DNA of 64,000 nucleotides from Labilibaculum filiforme (lineage in GTDB: Bacteria; Bacteroidota; Bacteroidia; Bacteroidales; Marinifilaceae): positions 105,493 to 169,492 of the forward strand of contig NZ_MVDD01000010.1 in NCBI RefSeq assembly GCF_002843315.1, read 5' to 3'. The translations under genes were made by a program, and so were the position numbers. The notes below the pieces were generated by a model that was not told where the DNA came from, made no database searches, and was given only the letters and a program-made list of their open reading frames with translations. Each line of letters begins with the position of its first letter. Positions within the stretch are counted from its first letter, which is position 1. Positions 8,925-17,703 of this stretch are shown here, piece after piece.

Positions 8925-9734
8925 ATGGAACAAAAAATTGTTGTGATTACAGGGGCTTCTTCTGGAATAGGAAAAGCATTGGCTTTAGAATTTGCTTCGC
9001 GCGGATCGAAAATTGTTTTGGCAGCAAGAAACCTCGAGAAATTAAAAGAGGTAGAGAAAAGTATTCTTGCTTTAGGAAGCGAAGTTTTAACCGTTAAAAC
9101 AGATGTAAGTGTTGAGGAGGATTGCAAGAACTTGATTACAGAGACGGTAAAACGATTTGGCGGTGTAGATGTATTGATAAACAATGCAGGAATTTCGATG
9201 CGAGCTCTTTTTACAGATTTAGATTTATCGGTAATCAAGAATTTAATGGATGTTAATTTTTGGGGGACTGTCTTCTGCACTAAATTTGCAATGCCATACA
9301 TTACCAAATCAAAAGGTTCTGTGGTAGGTGTAATTTCGATTGCTGGTTATATTGGTTTGCCTGCAAGATCGGGGTATTCCGCTTCTAAATACGCAATTCG
9401 TGGATTTTTAGATACACTTCGTGTCGAAAATCTAAAAACCGGTGTTCATGTGTTGGTTGCAGCTCCTGGTTTTACTGCTTCAAATGTTCGAAATGTTGCT
9501 TTAACTGCTGATGGTTCTATGCAAGGGGAAACTCCTCGCGACGAAAGTAAAATGATGAGTGCCGAAGAATGTGCCCGCTTAATTGCCAAGGCAGTGGTGA
9601 ACCGCAAACGGGAATTGATCCTAACATTTATGGAAGGGAAATTAACAGTTTGGTTAAAAAAATGGTTTCCGGCTTTATTAGAGAGGCTTATCTATAATCA
9701 TATGGCTAAAGAACCTAATTCTCCCCTAAAATAG
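8925..9734 (+). CDS. short-chain dehydrogenase/reductase
   Basis: The 269-residue classical SDR has the Rossmann cofactor motif TGASSGIG (residues 9-16), the structural NNAG near 87 and the catalytic YSASK near 152 with a serine upstream (ISIAGYIG). The basic residue in AARNLEKL after the second strand hints at NADP(H) preference. The C-terminus has a hydrophobic amphipathic tail (KLTVWLKKWFPALLERLIY), so membrane association is possible. The substrate is unknown. Single gene with its own candidate promoter. Confidence 0.9.
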   Translation: MEQKIVVITGASSGIGKALALEFASRGSKIVLAARNLEKLKEVEKSILALGSEVLTVKTDVSVEEDCKNLITETVKRFGGVDVLINNAGISMRALFTDLDLSVIKNLMDVNFWGTVFCTKFAMPYITKSKGSVVGVISIAGYIGLPARSGYSASKYAIRGFLDTLRVENLKTGVHVLVAAPGFTASNVRNVALTADGSMQGETPRDESKMMSAEECARLIAKAVVNRKRELILTFMEGKLTVWLKKWFPALLERLIYNHMAKEPNSPLK

Positions 9735-9864
9735 GAAGGGAAACAGGTTCGAAAAGTGTAATTTCCGACAACTATTTTTCTTAATGTAACCTTTAAAGGG
9801 GATATCAGTATACCGCGTTATTGTGATAATTTTGCAATTATTACTACTGCTACTACATAAAACA

Positions 9865-10587
9865 ATGGATAAATCACATTTTAATACGTTTATCTTCTCC
9901 AATGCGGATAAGATCTACTATTACGTATATTGCTTATTAAGAAATGAGGAGGAAACCCACCAAGTGGTGAGTCTTACCATTGAACAGTGTTGGATGGAGC
10001 GAAAGAAGTTTAGCCACACCGATATGATTTATGTGTTTAAAACTGCAAGGAAATTAGCAGCTGTTAAGGCTTCGGGGGCTGAAAATAGAATGGAACTAAG
10101 TTATACCGATAACCTAGAGAATGCTACGAATCCTATTTTGTCACGTTTTTGTATCTTAACGCAAGATTTATCGCCCCTGCAAGCCGAAGTAATGTGTTTG
10201 CGTTCCATGGTACGATTACGAATGGATGATATTTCAATTCTTGTAGGATTGGGAATAAATAATGTTCAATCTATCTTATCCGTGGTGCGAAAAATAATTC
10301 GAGCCAGAATAGATCCTAATGGCATTTTAAATGATTTGAGAAGGAATGAGGTTTTGACAAAGTATTATTCCGGAAAATCTACAATTGAGGAGGAAGAGCA
10401 ACTTCGACTATATTTTTCACGAATGGATTTATCGGATATAACTGTGGCAGACAGAGAACATTTTCAACTATTCTTAAGAATAGGAAATGCTCCAATGCCA
10501 ACCGATTGTTCCGATCGTTTACTATTGAAAATAAAGGAAATACAAAATAGAGGGTGGCGAAGTGCTTTCCTGAAATTTTTTAAGTAG
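9865..10587 (+). CDS. divergent sigma-70/ECF-like protein with an anti-sigma-type tail
   Basis: An in-frame GTG at 9823 would add a leucine-rich leader; I chose the ATG at 9865 (240 aa, MDKSHFNTF). Residues 1-80 resemble a degenerate sigma region 2 (KIYYYVYCLLRNEEETHQVV). Residues about 100-150 resemble region 4 (LSPLQAEVMCLRSMVRLRMDDISILVGLGINNVQ, cut here). The tail (LTKYYSGKSTIEEEEQLRLYF) is the kind of segment that usually opens Bacteroidota FecR-type anti-sigma factors. It may be a sigma-like regulator with a built-in anti-sigma-type helix. Core binding and DNA recognition are unproven. Confidence 0.5.
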   Translation: MDKSHFNTFIFSNADKIYYYVYCLLRNEEETHQVVSLTIEQCWMERKKFSHTDMIYVFKTARKLAAVKASGAENRMELSYTDNLENATNPILSRFCILTQDLSPLQAEVMCLRSMVRLRMDDISILVGLGINNVQSILSVVRKIIRARIDPNGILNDLRRNEVLTKYYSGKSTIEEEEQLRLYFSRMDLSDITVADREHFQLFLRIGNAPMPTDCSDRLLLKIKEIQNRGWRSAFLKFFK

Positions 10588-10609
10588 CAGGAAAGCAGGC
10601 TCTTTAAAT

Positions 10610-11038
10610 TTACAAATCAGACTTAGCATCGGCTCCGTCAAAAAACTCCCGATGAGGGGGATTTGAGTTCAAGTCGTACAATTCGGCCCATTCCATTTTT
10701 ACTCGAAAGAAAACTAAATTAGGATTATCCACAGATTGGTAAATCTCTTCTAAAGATTGACCTTCTCCAAAAATTTCTACTTGTATTTTATCCGAAACAT
10801 CGAAAAAGGCTGTGCCTGCAACGCGAATTGAAATTTTGTCGTGCCAGCTTACCATTTCAACTTTAGGATTTTCTTTTAATTGCAGGTAAACTTCTTTATT
10901 TTTTGCGGTAGCAAAATATAAGTCTTGTTCTGTTAATTGCAGAATTTGAAAGATTCTTACCTTAGGACTTCCTTGATCATTAACTGTCGCTAAAGCAAGA
11001 TCTCTGTGTTGGCTAAGTAATTTTATTAAATCCTTCAT
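10610..11038 (-). CDS. pyridoxamine 5'-phosphate oxidase-like flavin-binding protein
   Basis: The 142-residue protein has the split-barrel pattern of the PNPOx-like family: LALATVNDQGSPKVRIFQ (residues 14-31), LYFATAKNKEVYLQLKENPKVEMVS, and IRVAGTAFFDVSD. These proteins bind FMN or F420 and reduce small molecules; this size is typical of the general stress/nitroreductase-like branch rather than PdxH. Convergent with the sigma-like gene and 26 bp downstream of the YitT gene, so possibly co-transcribed with it. Confidence 0.8.
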   Translation of the reverse strand: MKDLIKLLSQHRDLALATVNDQGSPKVRIFQILQLTEQDLYFATAKNKEVYLQLKENPKVEMVSWHDKISIRVAGTAFFDVSDKIQVEIFGEGQSLEEIYQSVDNPNLVFFRVKMEWAELYDLNSNPPHREFFDGADAKSDL

Positions 11039-11064
11039 AAGTATAAAAATTAGTTTGCGTGACT

Positions 11065-12075
11065 TTATTCCAAACGTTCATTAAGAGATTTGAACCCTTT
11101 GCCTAAAATTTCATTTGTTTCCATTACTGAAACAAAAGCTACGGGGTCAATAGAATGAATGTAATCTTGTAACATCGATAGTTCTCGTCTATTTACAACA
11201 ATAAAAATTATCGATTTTTCCTTTAAATCAAGTGTACGGTTGCCTTTTATAATAGTTCCATTAAGGTTAAAGTCTTCAGTAATTTTTTTTCTGATTTCTT
11301 CATATTTATCCGAAATAATAAATAATGCTTTTTCGTATGTAGAACCTTGTAAGGTGATATCGGTAACTTTTCCAATAATAAAAAGAACAATCCAGGAATA
11401 CAGCGGAATTTGCCAATCTATTTTAATGTATAAACTACTTAAAATAATTAAAGAGTCTACATAAATTACAAGTTGCCCAAGAGGAAGTCCAGTATATTTT
11501 GCACCAATCATTGCAATAATATCTGTTCCAACCGAACTAGCTCGTGCCTTAATTACTAATCCTAAACCAAATCCAATAAAAATACCGCCAAAAATACAGG
11601 ATAGTAATACATCATCCACCAATGGAATAAATCCCCACCAAGTACTCACAACATCTATAAATAATGCGCATAAAATGAAGGATATAAAGGTTTTGATGCC
11701 AAAACGGGGACCTAACAATTTTATACCTATCAAACACAAAGGAATGTTGATGGCTAAACTTGCTAATCCAACAGGAATACCTCCACCGTACTTTCTAAAC
11801 AAATCATTCGAATAATCCATGAATTGATAGAGTAAGTTGGAGAAAAAACCATCGTAATCGGCAGGGTTTAGCGTGCCAAAAATACCATGAGGGAATAATC
11901 CTATGGTGAGTTTGTTTATAACAATACCTAAACCGTAAACGCTGCCTGGCACAATTCCATGTGGAATAATAAAAAATACAAAACCAGCAGCCACAACAAA
12001 TGCGCCGAAAATTAAAATGGTATAATTATAAAACCATTTGCCTGAAAAAGGAATGTCTTTTTGTATAAAAGTCAA
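11065..12075 (-). CDS. YitT family membrane protein
   Basis: The 336-residue protein has about five or six hydrophobic helices (FGAFVVAAGFVFFIIPHGIV; LLGPRFGIKTFISFILCALFI) in residues 15-230. A soluble C-terminal DUF2179-like domain follows (ALFIISDKYEEIRKKITEDF, LSMLQDYIHSIDPVAFVSVM). The GSVYGLGIVINKL stretch is typical of the family. The function is unknown; transport has been proposed for relatives. The gene begins 182 bp from the divergent acyltransferase. Confidence 0.88.
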   Translation of the reverse strand: MTFIQKDIPFSGKWFYNYTILIFGAFVVAAGFVFFIIPHGIVPGSVYGLGIVINKLTIGLFPHGIFGTLNPADYDGFFSNLLYQFMDYSNDLFRKYGGGIPVGLASLAINIPLCLIGIKLLGPRFGIKTFISFILCALFIDVVSTWWGFIPLVDDVLLSCIFGGIFIGFGLGLVIKARASSVGTDIIAMIGAKYTGLPLGQLVIYVDSLIILSSLYIKIDWQIPLYSWIVLFIIGKVTDITLQGSTYEKALFIISDKYEEIRKKITEDFNLNGTIIKGNRTLDLKEKSIIFIVVNRRELSMLQDYIHSIDPVAFVSVMETNEILGKGFKSLNERLE

Positions 12076-12257
12076 AGCGATTATGATTTATGAGGTTGAA
12101 ATAAATTTTTAAGTCTTTCTAGTTTTTTACAAAATAATAGTTTTTATTGATATTTATTGAGCTTTCGCAGATATTTTTCTATTAAAATAAATTGAATTGG
12201 TATTGTTTTGTTAGCAAAGAATTGATTGTTTTGCATCACGATTAAATACGATAAACT

Positions 12258-12806
12258 ATGAGGGCTAAAATTAGTAAGTTACTAATGCAATTGTGTGGGT
12301 GGAAATATATTGGGGATATGCCACAGGTGAAGAAGGCTGTGGTGATTGCGGTTCCGCATACTTCAAATTGGGATTTTGTTTGGGGAAAACTTGCTTTTTT
12401 ATCCAATAACATTCCTACAACTGTATTAATGAAAAAGGAGATGTTTGTATTTCCTTTCAAATATATTTTGAAAGCTTGGGGAGTAATTCCCGTTAATCGC
12501 TCCACAAAAGGAAATATGACTGATGAGTTGGCTAAAGAGTTTGCTGCTCGCGAGTCTTTGTATCTTTCTATTGCACCCGAGGGGAGTCGCAGCCTTCGTT
12601 CCGAATGGAAAAAGGGTTTTTACTATATCGCACTTAAGGCGAATGTTCCTATTTATTTGGCCGAAATAAATTACGAGGAAAAAACCTTAACTTGTGGCGA
12701 AGCTTTTTATCCAACAGGCGATATAGAGAAGGATATGCTAAAGATTAAAAGTAAATACATTAATTGTAAACCGAAATATCCAGCAAATTTTACAACTGGA
12801 TTGTAA
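12258..12806 (+). CDS. 1-acyl-sn-glycerol-3-phosphate acyltransferase-like protein
   Basis: The protein is short (182 aa) but has the PlsC signatures: the H-x4-D motif as HTSNWD (residues 33-38), WGVIPVNRS as the acceptor-phosphate motif, and the PEGSRS block near residue 112. It lacks an N-terminal transmembrane segment. Such short stand-alone acyltransferases acylate lysophosphatidate or related lipids at the inner face of the membrane. Only 14 bp separate it from the nitrilase gene, so they are probably co-transcribed. Confidence 0.87.
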   Translation: MRAKISKLLMQLCGWKYIGDMPQVKKAVVIAVPHTSNWDFVWGKLAFLSNNIPTTVLMKKEMFVFPFKYILKAWGVIPVNRSTKGNMTDELAKEFAARESLYLSIAPEGSRSLRSEWKKGFYYIALKANVPIYLAEINYEEKTLTCGEAFYPTGDIEKDMLKIKSKYINCKPKYPANFTTGL

Positions 12807-12820
12807 TTGTAGAAAAAAGT

Positions 12821-13600
12821 ATGAGCAATACTCTTAGAATTAGTTTGGTTCAAGTGGAATTAATTTGGGGAAATGTGGACGAGAATCTTTCCAAAATCTC
12901 GAAATTACTGTTGCCTCTAAAAAATCAGACGGATTTAATTGTTTTGCCCGAGATGTTCTCATCAGGTTTTATGATGGAGAACAAAAATCTAATTGCTCCA
13001 AAAGCTAAGGTCACTCTAAATTGGATGCAGAGTCAAGCTAGAGAATTAAATGCAACTCTTCTTGGAAGTATAATTGTTGAAGAGAACGGAGCGTATTTTA
13101 ATCGCTTGTATTGTGTCGATGGAACTAAAATTATTTGTTCTTACGATAAACGCCATTTGTTTAGAATGGGAGAGGAGCATCATCATTTTTCAGGCGGTAA
13201 CAATCAGGTTATTTTTAAGCTTGGTAAATGGAGAATTCGTCCTTTAGTATGTTATGATTTGCGTTTCCCGGTATGGAGCCGTAATCGGAATGATTACGAT
13301 ATTTTGCTGTATGTTGCTAATTGGCCGGAAGCACGCAGAGAGGTTTGGAATACTCTTTTAAAAGCTAGAGCCATAGAGAATCAGTCATTTGTGGCTGGCG
13401 TAAATCGGGTTGGAACCGATGGGTTAGGACTTTCCTATGCTGGAGATTCTGCTCTTTTTAATGCAAAAGGCAAGCTTGTTGGGAAATGTGCCGATCATAG
13501 CGAAGCAATTACTACTCTTTCTTTAAATTTAGAGGAACTAAATGAGTTCCGAAGAAAATTCCCCGTTCATTTGGATGCAGATTCATTTCAAATAAGCTAA
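12821..13600 (+). CDS. nitrilase-superfamily amidohydrolase (YafV/omega-amidase type)
   Basis: The 259-residue protein has the Glu-Lys-Cys triad of the superfamily: E in VLPEMFSSGF (about residue 43), K in YDKRHLF (about 110) and C in LVCYDLRFPVWSRN (about 147). The closest recognisable group is the omega-amidases, which hydrolyse 2-oxoglutaramate or 2-oxosuccinamate from transamination of glutamine or asparagine. Cytoplasmic; no signal peptide. It follows the acyltransferase closely and ends the transcription unit. Confidence 0.9.
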   Translation: MSNTLRISLVQVELIWGNVDENLSKISKLLLPLKNQTDLIVLPEMFSSGFMMENKNLIAPKAKVTLNWMQSQARELNATLLGSIIVEENGAYFNRLYCVDGTKIICSYDKRHLFRMGEEHHHFSGGNNQVIFKLGKWRIRPLVCYDLRFPVWSRNRNDYDILLYVANWPEARREVWNTLLKARAIENQSFVAGVNRVGTDGLGLSYAGDSALFNAKGKLVGKCADHSEAITTLSLNLEELNEFRRKFPVHLDADSFQIS

Positions 13601-13730
13601 ATCATAACATATATTCATCTGATTAATAGCGGATTGTTACTTTATTGTAACAATATACTTCTAATGCGCTTGTAAAACTAAGCTTATAGTTATATATTTA
13701 TGTCTAAGAAACTATCCTAAAATAAAATTG

Positions 13731-14105
13731 ATGAAAGAATTAACTCGGGCAGAAGAACAGGTGATGCAAATCCTATGGGATCTTGAAAATGCATTTGTGA
13801 AGGAAATCATTGAGAAAATACCGGAACCCAAACCTGCTTACAATACTATATCTACAATTACCCGAATACTTGAGAAGAAAGGTTTTGTTAGTCATATCGC
13901 TTATGGCAAAAGTCATCAGTATTTTCCATTGATGGGAAAAAAAGAATATACACGAAAATTTATGAAAGGCTTTGTTCGCAATTATTTTTCGAATTCGTAT
14001 CGTGATATGGTTTCATTTTTTGCGAAAGAAGAGCAAGTAAGTTTATCGGAATTGGAAGAGGTGAAAAGAATGGTTGAAGAACAAATTAAAAAGCAAAGCA
14101 GATAA
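13731..14105 (+). CDS. BlaI/MecI/CopY family transcriptional repressor
   Basis: A TTG at 13728 directly precedes the ATG at 13731; I use the ATG (124 aa). The N-terminal winged helix is typical (LTRAEEQVMQILWDLENAFVKEI and YNTISTITRILEKKGFVSHI), with a C-terminal dimerisation helix (LSELEEVKRMVEEQI). BlaI-type repressors are inactivated by cleavage triggered by their partner BlaR1, which here is the next gene 11 bp downstream. It probably represses the whole blaI-blaR1-tonB run. Confidence 0.92.
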   Translation: MKELTRAEEQVMQILWDLENAFVKEIIEKIPEPKPAYNTISTITRILEKKGFVSHIAYGKSHQYFPLMGKKEYTRKFMKGFVRNYFSNSYRDMVSFFAKEEQVSLSELEEVKRMVEEQIKKQSR

Positions 14106-14116
14106 GTTCCTACTAA

Positions 14117-15934
14117 ATGGTGACAGGCATAATCTTATATTTTTTGCAATCGGCAATATGCATGGCTTTTTTTTATGCCTTGTATTGGTTGTTCTTAAAA
14201 AGGGATACCTTTTTTAGAGTGAACCGACTATTCCTTTTGCTTACATTGTTTGCCGCTTTATTAATTCCAACATTAGAAATCCCATTTCAGCCCGAACCTA
14301 AAAGTAGTGTCGAAAATCCATTGCATGTATTAGATGCTGTTGTAATAGCATCGCAGCAGTATTTAAATAGTAATATGCTCGAAGAGGTTGTTGTTACGGT
14401 AAGTGTAAAAAAAACCTTTACATGGTACCAATACCTTGGTGTAGCTTATATTGTGGGCGTATTCCTTTTCTCAATTCGGTTTTTTATAAATCTATTTCAG
14501 TTGTTTTCTTGGACCAGAAGTAGTCGAATTGTTTATGAAAAAGGCTTGCGATTGGTAATCATGAATGATAATTATCCTCCTTTTTCGTTTCTAAATTCGG
14601 TCTTTATTAGTAAGGATGATTATCACAAAGAAAACTTTACCTCCATTATAGCCCACGAAAGAGTCCATGTGGATCAACTTCATACTTTCGATTTATTGTT
14701 GATTGAAATTCTTACCGTAATTTTCTGGATGAATCCGTTTATTTGGTTTTATAAGTCATCCATTCAGGAGGTGCATGAATATTTAGCCGATGATAAAGTG
14801 GTGAACGAAGCTGTGAATGCCAACGAGTACAAGATGCATATTGTGAATCAATTCGCAGGAGGAGATCTGTTTCGCTTGGCTAATAATTTTGGTCAATCAA
14901 CACTGAAAAAAAGGATCTCGATGCTTGGTAGAATAAAAACACCAAGAATTGCATTAATAAAACTGTTACTGATTGTACCAATTTTTGTTGTGTTATTATC
15001 CGCTTTTGCGTTTACAATTAAAGAGGAGGAAAAGTTAGATACTGAATTCTCATTCAAGGAGTTATTGCCTGTTGATTTAAATGTATTTTCCTCTTTACGA
15101 AGAGAACCTTCCTATTTTTTCGATGAGTCGGAAACTCAGTTTGCTAGGCCAATTTTCACAAAAAAAATTAATAAGCTAGAGTATAAGGAGACAATTAACG
15201 CCGAAGAGGTAAAAGTAATTACGGATGAAATGCCTGTATTTCAGGGTGGTACTATGGCTTTGCAAAAATATCTTGCAAATCATATTAAGTATCCTAAAAT
15301 TGCTCAAGAAAGAAAGATTGAAGGACGTGTGTTTGTTTCCTTTGTGATTAATAAGGAAGGTAAAGTTGTTAACTCCACTATAGCGAGAGGAGTTCATCCA
15401 ATTTTAAATAAGGAAGCCTTAAGGGTTGTGTCAACGCTTCCAAAATGGAATCCTGGAAAAAAAGACGGAGAATTGGTAAATATAGCCTACACAATTCCTA
15501 TTAATTTTCAGTTGAGCAACTTGTTTGATAAACCAATTAATTTGCCAGATCCATTAGCTACAAGAATTAAGAATTCGTCGGATTATCATCTAAACAATAT
15601 TCTTGATATTAAAGCTAATAGTGAATATGTTCTTGTTGAGAAAATGCCACAATTTACCGGAGATAATGGAAATTTAAGAAAGTATATTGCAAAAAATATT
15701 CAATATCCTATTTTGGCTGCCGAGCAGGGCTACGAAGGGCAAGTTTTTGTTCAGTTTGTTGTGAATACTTTAGGGAATGTTACAAAAGTAAAAGTTATAA
15801 AAGGTGCAAATGTTGAATTAAATAAGGAAGCTATGCGAGTAATTAATAACATGCCTAATTGGGTGCCCGGAGAGCAACATGGAAAAAAAGTTGAGGTTAA
15901 ATATACAATTCCTATTCGTTTTTCTTTGAACTAA
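14117..15934 (+). CDS. BlaR1-like M56 metallopeptidase with two C-terminal TonB domains
   Basis: The 605-residue protein has N-terminal transmembrane helices, then an M56 gluzincin core with the zinc motif HERVH (about residue 178, in IIAHERVHVDQLHTFDLL) and the third-ligand region EYLADD (about 221). A further TM helix lies near 280-300 (LLLIVPIFVVLLSAFAF). The penicillin-sensor domain of true BlaR1 is absent; instead there are two TonB C-terminal domains (about 370-465 and 515-605, each with a YP...EGxVFVxFVVN core). It may sense an envelope signal, cleave BlaI, and contact outer-membrane receptors through the TonB parts. This fusion is known in Bacteroidota; the signal is unknown. Confidence 0.88.
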   Translation: MVTGIILYFLQSAICMAFFYALYWLFLKRDTFFRVNRLFLLLTLFAALLIPTLEIPFQPEPKSSVENPLHVLDAVVIASQQYLNSNMLEEVVVTVSVKKTFTWYQYLGVAYIVGVFLFSIRFFINLFQLFSWTRSSRIVYEKGLRLVIMNDNYPPFSFLNSVFISKDDYHKENFTSIIAHERVHVDQLHTFDLLLIEILTVIFWMNPFIWFYKSSIQEVHEYLADDKVVNEAVNANEYKMHIVNQFAGGDLFRLANNFGQSTLKKRISMLGRIKTPRIALIKLLLIVPIFVVLLSAFAFTIKEEEKLDTEFSFKELLPVDLNVFSSLRREPSYFFDESETQFARPIFTKKINKLEYKETINAEEVKVITDEMPVFQGGTMALQKYLANHIKYPKIAQERKIEGRVFVSFVINKEGKVVNSTIARGVHPILNKEALRVVSTLPKWNPGKKDGELVNIAYTIPINFQLSNLFDKPINLPDPLATRIKNSSDYHLNNILDIKANSEYVLVEKMPQFTGDNGNLRKYIAKNIQYPILAAEQGYEGQVFVQFVVNTLGNVTKVKVIKGANVELNKEAMRVINNMPNWVPGEQHGKKVEVKYTIPIRFSLN

Positions 15935-15956
15935 TAAATTTTTTTACGTATATTAA

Positions 15957-15988
15957 CTAAGAAATTAGTTATAGAACTAATTTCTTAG
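15957..15988. promoter_or_regulatory. 14-bp perfect palindrome between blaR1-like and tonB genes
   Basis: CTAAGAAATTAGTT (15957-15970) is followed after four bases by its exact reverse complement (15975-15988). There is no T-run, so it is a poor terminator. It could be an operator for the BlaI-type repressor or an mRNA hairpin tuning expression of the downstream TonB genes. Confidence 0.5.
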
Positions 15989-16035
15989 GAATAAAATAAA
16001 ACCAATTTATATTGTCTAACCAAAAAACCTTTATT

Positions 16036-16737
16036 ATGGAAGTTAAGAAAAACCCCCGCTATGATTTGGAAAAGAAACGAGGTTTATTTTTACAAATCGG
16101 ATTACTATTTAGCCTTGTGCTTGTTTTAATGGCATTCGAGTACGAGACAAAAGTAGAAGAAATTGCAGTTTTGGATTTCGATGTGCTGGAGGAAATGGAT
16201 GAGATTATTCCTATAACCGTGCAGGAAAAACAAGCGCCCAAAGAGGTGCCAAAGATTAAAGAATTAATATTAACCGAATTAACTTTAGTTGAGGATGATG
16301 TAGATGTGGATGATTTGGAAATAATTGATTCTAATGTATCTGAAGATGACACTTACGCTATTGCTGATATTAGAGAAGAGATAGAAGAAGTGGAAGATGT
16401 TCCTTTTGTGAGAGTAGAGCAAATGCCAATTTTTAATCCCTCTAGAAATTCGACTTATGACGAAGGATTAAAGGATTTGTTTATTACCATGCAAAAAATG
16501 ACAAAATATCCGATGCTGGCGCAGGAAAATGGGATTGAAGGGAAAGTGTACGTTCGATTTGTAGTTACAAAAACAGGAAATATCGAACAGATTCAGGTAA
16601 TGAGACCGGTTGATCCTTCTTTAGATAAAGAAGCCATTCGAGTAGTACAGAATTTGCCAAAGTTTAAACCTGGAATGCAAAGAAACAAACCAGTAAGTGT
16701 TTGGTTTAGTGGATATATTTCGTTTGTATTACAATAG
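16036..16737 (+). CDS. energy transducer TonB, paralogue 1
   Basis: The frame opens at a TTG (16012), but the ATG at 16036 aligns with the starts of the two following paralogues (MEVKKNPRYDLEKKRG), giving 233 aa. One TM helix (GLLFSLVLVLMAFEY, about 18-35) anchors it in the inner membrane. A highly acidic linker (about 40-130) replaces the usual Pro-rich spacer, and the C-terminal domain (about 150-233) has the TonB fold (YPMLAQENGIEGKVYVRFVV; FKPGMQRNKPVSVWF). It couples the proton-motive force to outer-membrane receptors. Confidence 0.9.
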   Translation: MEVKKNPRYDLEKKRGLFLQIGLLFSLVLVLMAFEYETKVEEIAVLDFDVLEEMDEIIPITVQEKQAPKEVPKIKELILTELTLVEDDVDVDDLEIIDSNVSEDDTYAIADIREEIEEVEDVPFVRVEQMPIFNPSRNSTYDEGLKDLFITMQKMTKYPMLAQENGIEGKVYVRFVVTKTGNIEQIQVMRPVDPSLDKEAIRVVQNLPKFKPGMQRNKPVSVWFSGYISFVLQ

Positions 16738-16820
16738 GTCTATTTTTTTAAACTCTATAACTAAATAGTTAGTTGTAGAGGATTGAAAGTCACGATACGT
16801 TTCATTAAAAAATCACGATT

Positions 16821-17519
16821 ATGCTAGAGAAAAAGAATCCCCGATATAATTTAGAGAAGAAAAGAGGTTTATTTCTACAATTTGGTTTCTTAATTAGCTT
16901 TCTATTTGTGTTAATGGCTTTTGAATATAAAGTACCGATGAATGAACCCGATGATATTGTATTTGATACGATTGATGATATAGAAGAGATTGTATTGACG
17001 ACATTTAGCGAGCCTGAGAACAAAATAGAGCCACCTAAAGTAAAGAGAATAGAGTTGCTCGAGCTCTTGATTATTGAAGAGGAGCCCGAGGTGGAATATA
17101 TTCCTGAGGATTCGTTTGGAGATCCTAATGAGGAAATATTGGAACAGCCGGTTTATGTTGAAGAAATATCAGATGAACTAAGTCCTTTCGTAAGTGTAGA
17201 GGAAATGCCAATTTTCAATCCTAAAAAAAATAGTACTTACGAGGAAGGATGTAAAGATTTGTTCGTTACCATGCAAAGAATGGTTAGGTATCCAATACAA
17301 GCTCAGGAGTCAAATATTCAAGGTAAGGTGTATGTGAAATTCGTAGTTACTTCCGATGGAACTATTTCAAATATTCAGGTGATTCGTAAGGTAGATCCAT
17401 TGCTTGATGAGGAAGTTATTCGTGTGGTACAAAACTTACCAAAATTCAAACCCGGTAAGCAGTTTAACAAAAAAGTGCCTGTTTGGTTTTCGGGTTACGT
17501 AAATTTTGTTTTGCAATAA
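16821..17519 (+). CDS. energy transducer TonB, paralogue 2
   Basis: The 232-residue protein has the same plan as its upstream neighbour: basic start (KKNPRYNLEKKRG), TM helix about 18-35 (FGFLISFLFVLMAFEY), acidic linker (EEEPEVEYIPEDSFG) and C-terminal TonB domain (YPIQAQESNIQGKVYVKFVV; FKPGKQFNKKVPVWF). It is clearly a tandem duplicate of paralogue 1, with the strongest conservation at the N-terminus and in the TonB core and a freely diverged linker. The 83-bp gap contains no strong terminator, so co-transcription is likely. Confidence 0.9.
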   Translation: MLEKKNPRYNLEKKRGLFLQFGFLISFLFVLMAFEYKVPMNEPDDIVFDTIDDIEEIVLTTFSEPENKIEPPKVKRIELLELLIIEEEPEVEYIPEDSFGDPNEEILEQPVYVEEISDELSPFVSVEEMPIFNPKKNSTYEEGCKDLFVTMQRMVRYPIQAQESNIQGKVYVKFVVTSDGTISNIQVIRKVDPLLDEEVIRVVQNLPKFKPGKQFNKKVPVWFSGYVNFVLQ

Positions 17520-17703
17520 GTTTGGTTGTGCCTAAGGGCTTAAAACTTGCAACAATTACAGCTTAATTTCGTATATTTAAGTGTAAACGTTCTTTGTATT
17601 CATCCTCTTAATTAGGACTTAAGCTGAATATTTTAAATGTTTTGGTGATGTTCAGTTTTTTGTCACTACTGATACTATGCTTTAATTTTTAAAATAGTTT
17701 GCT

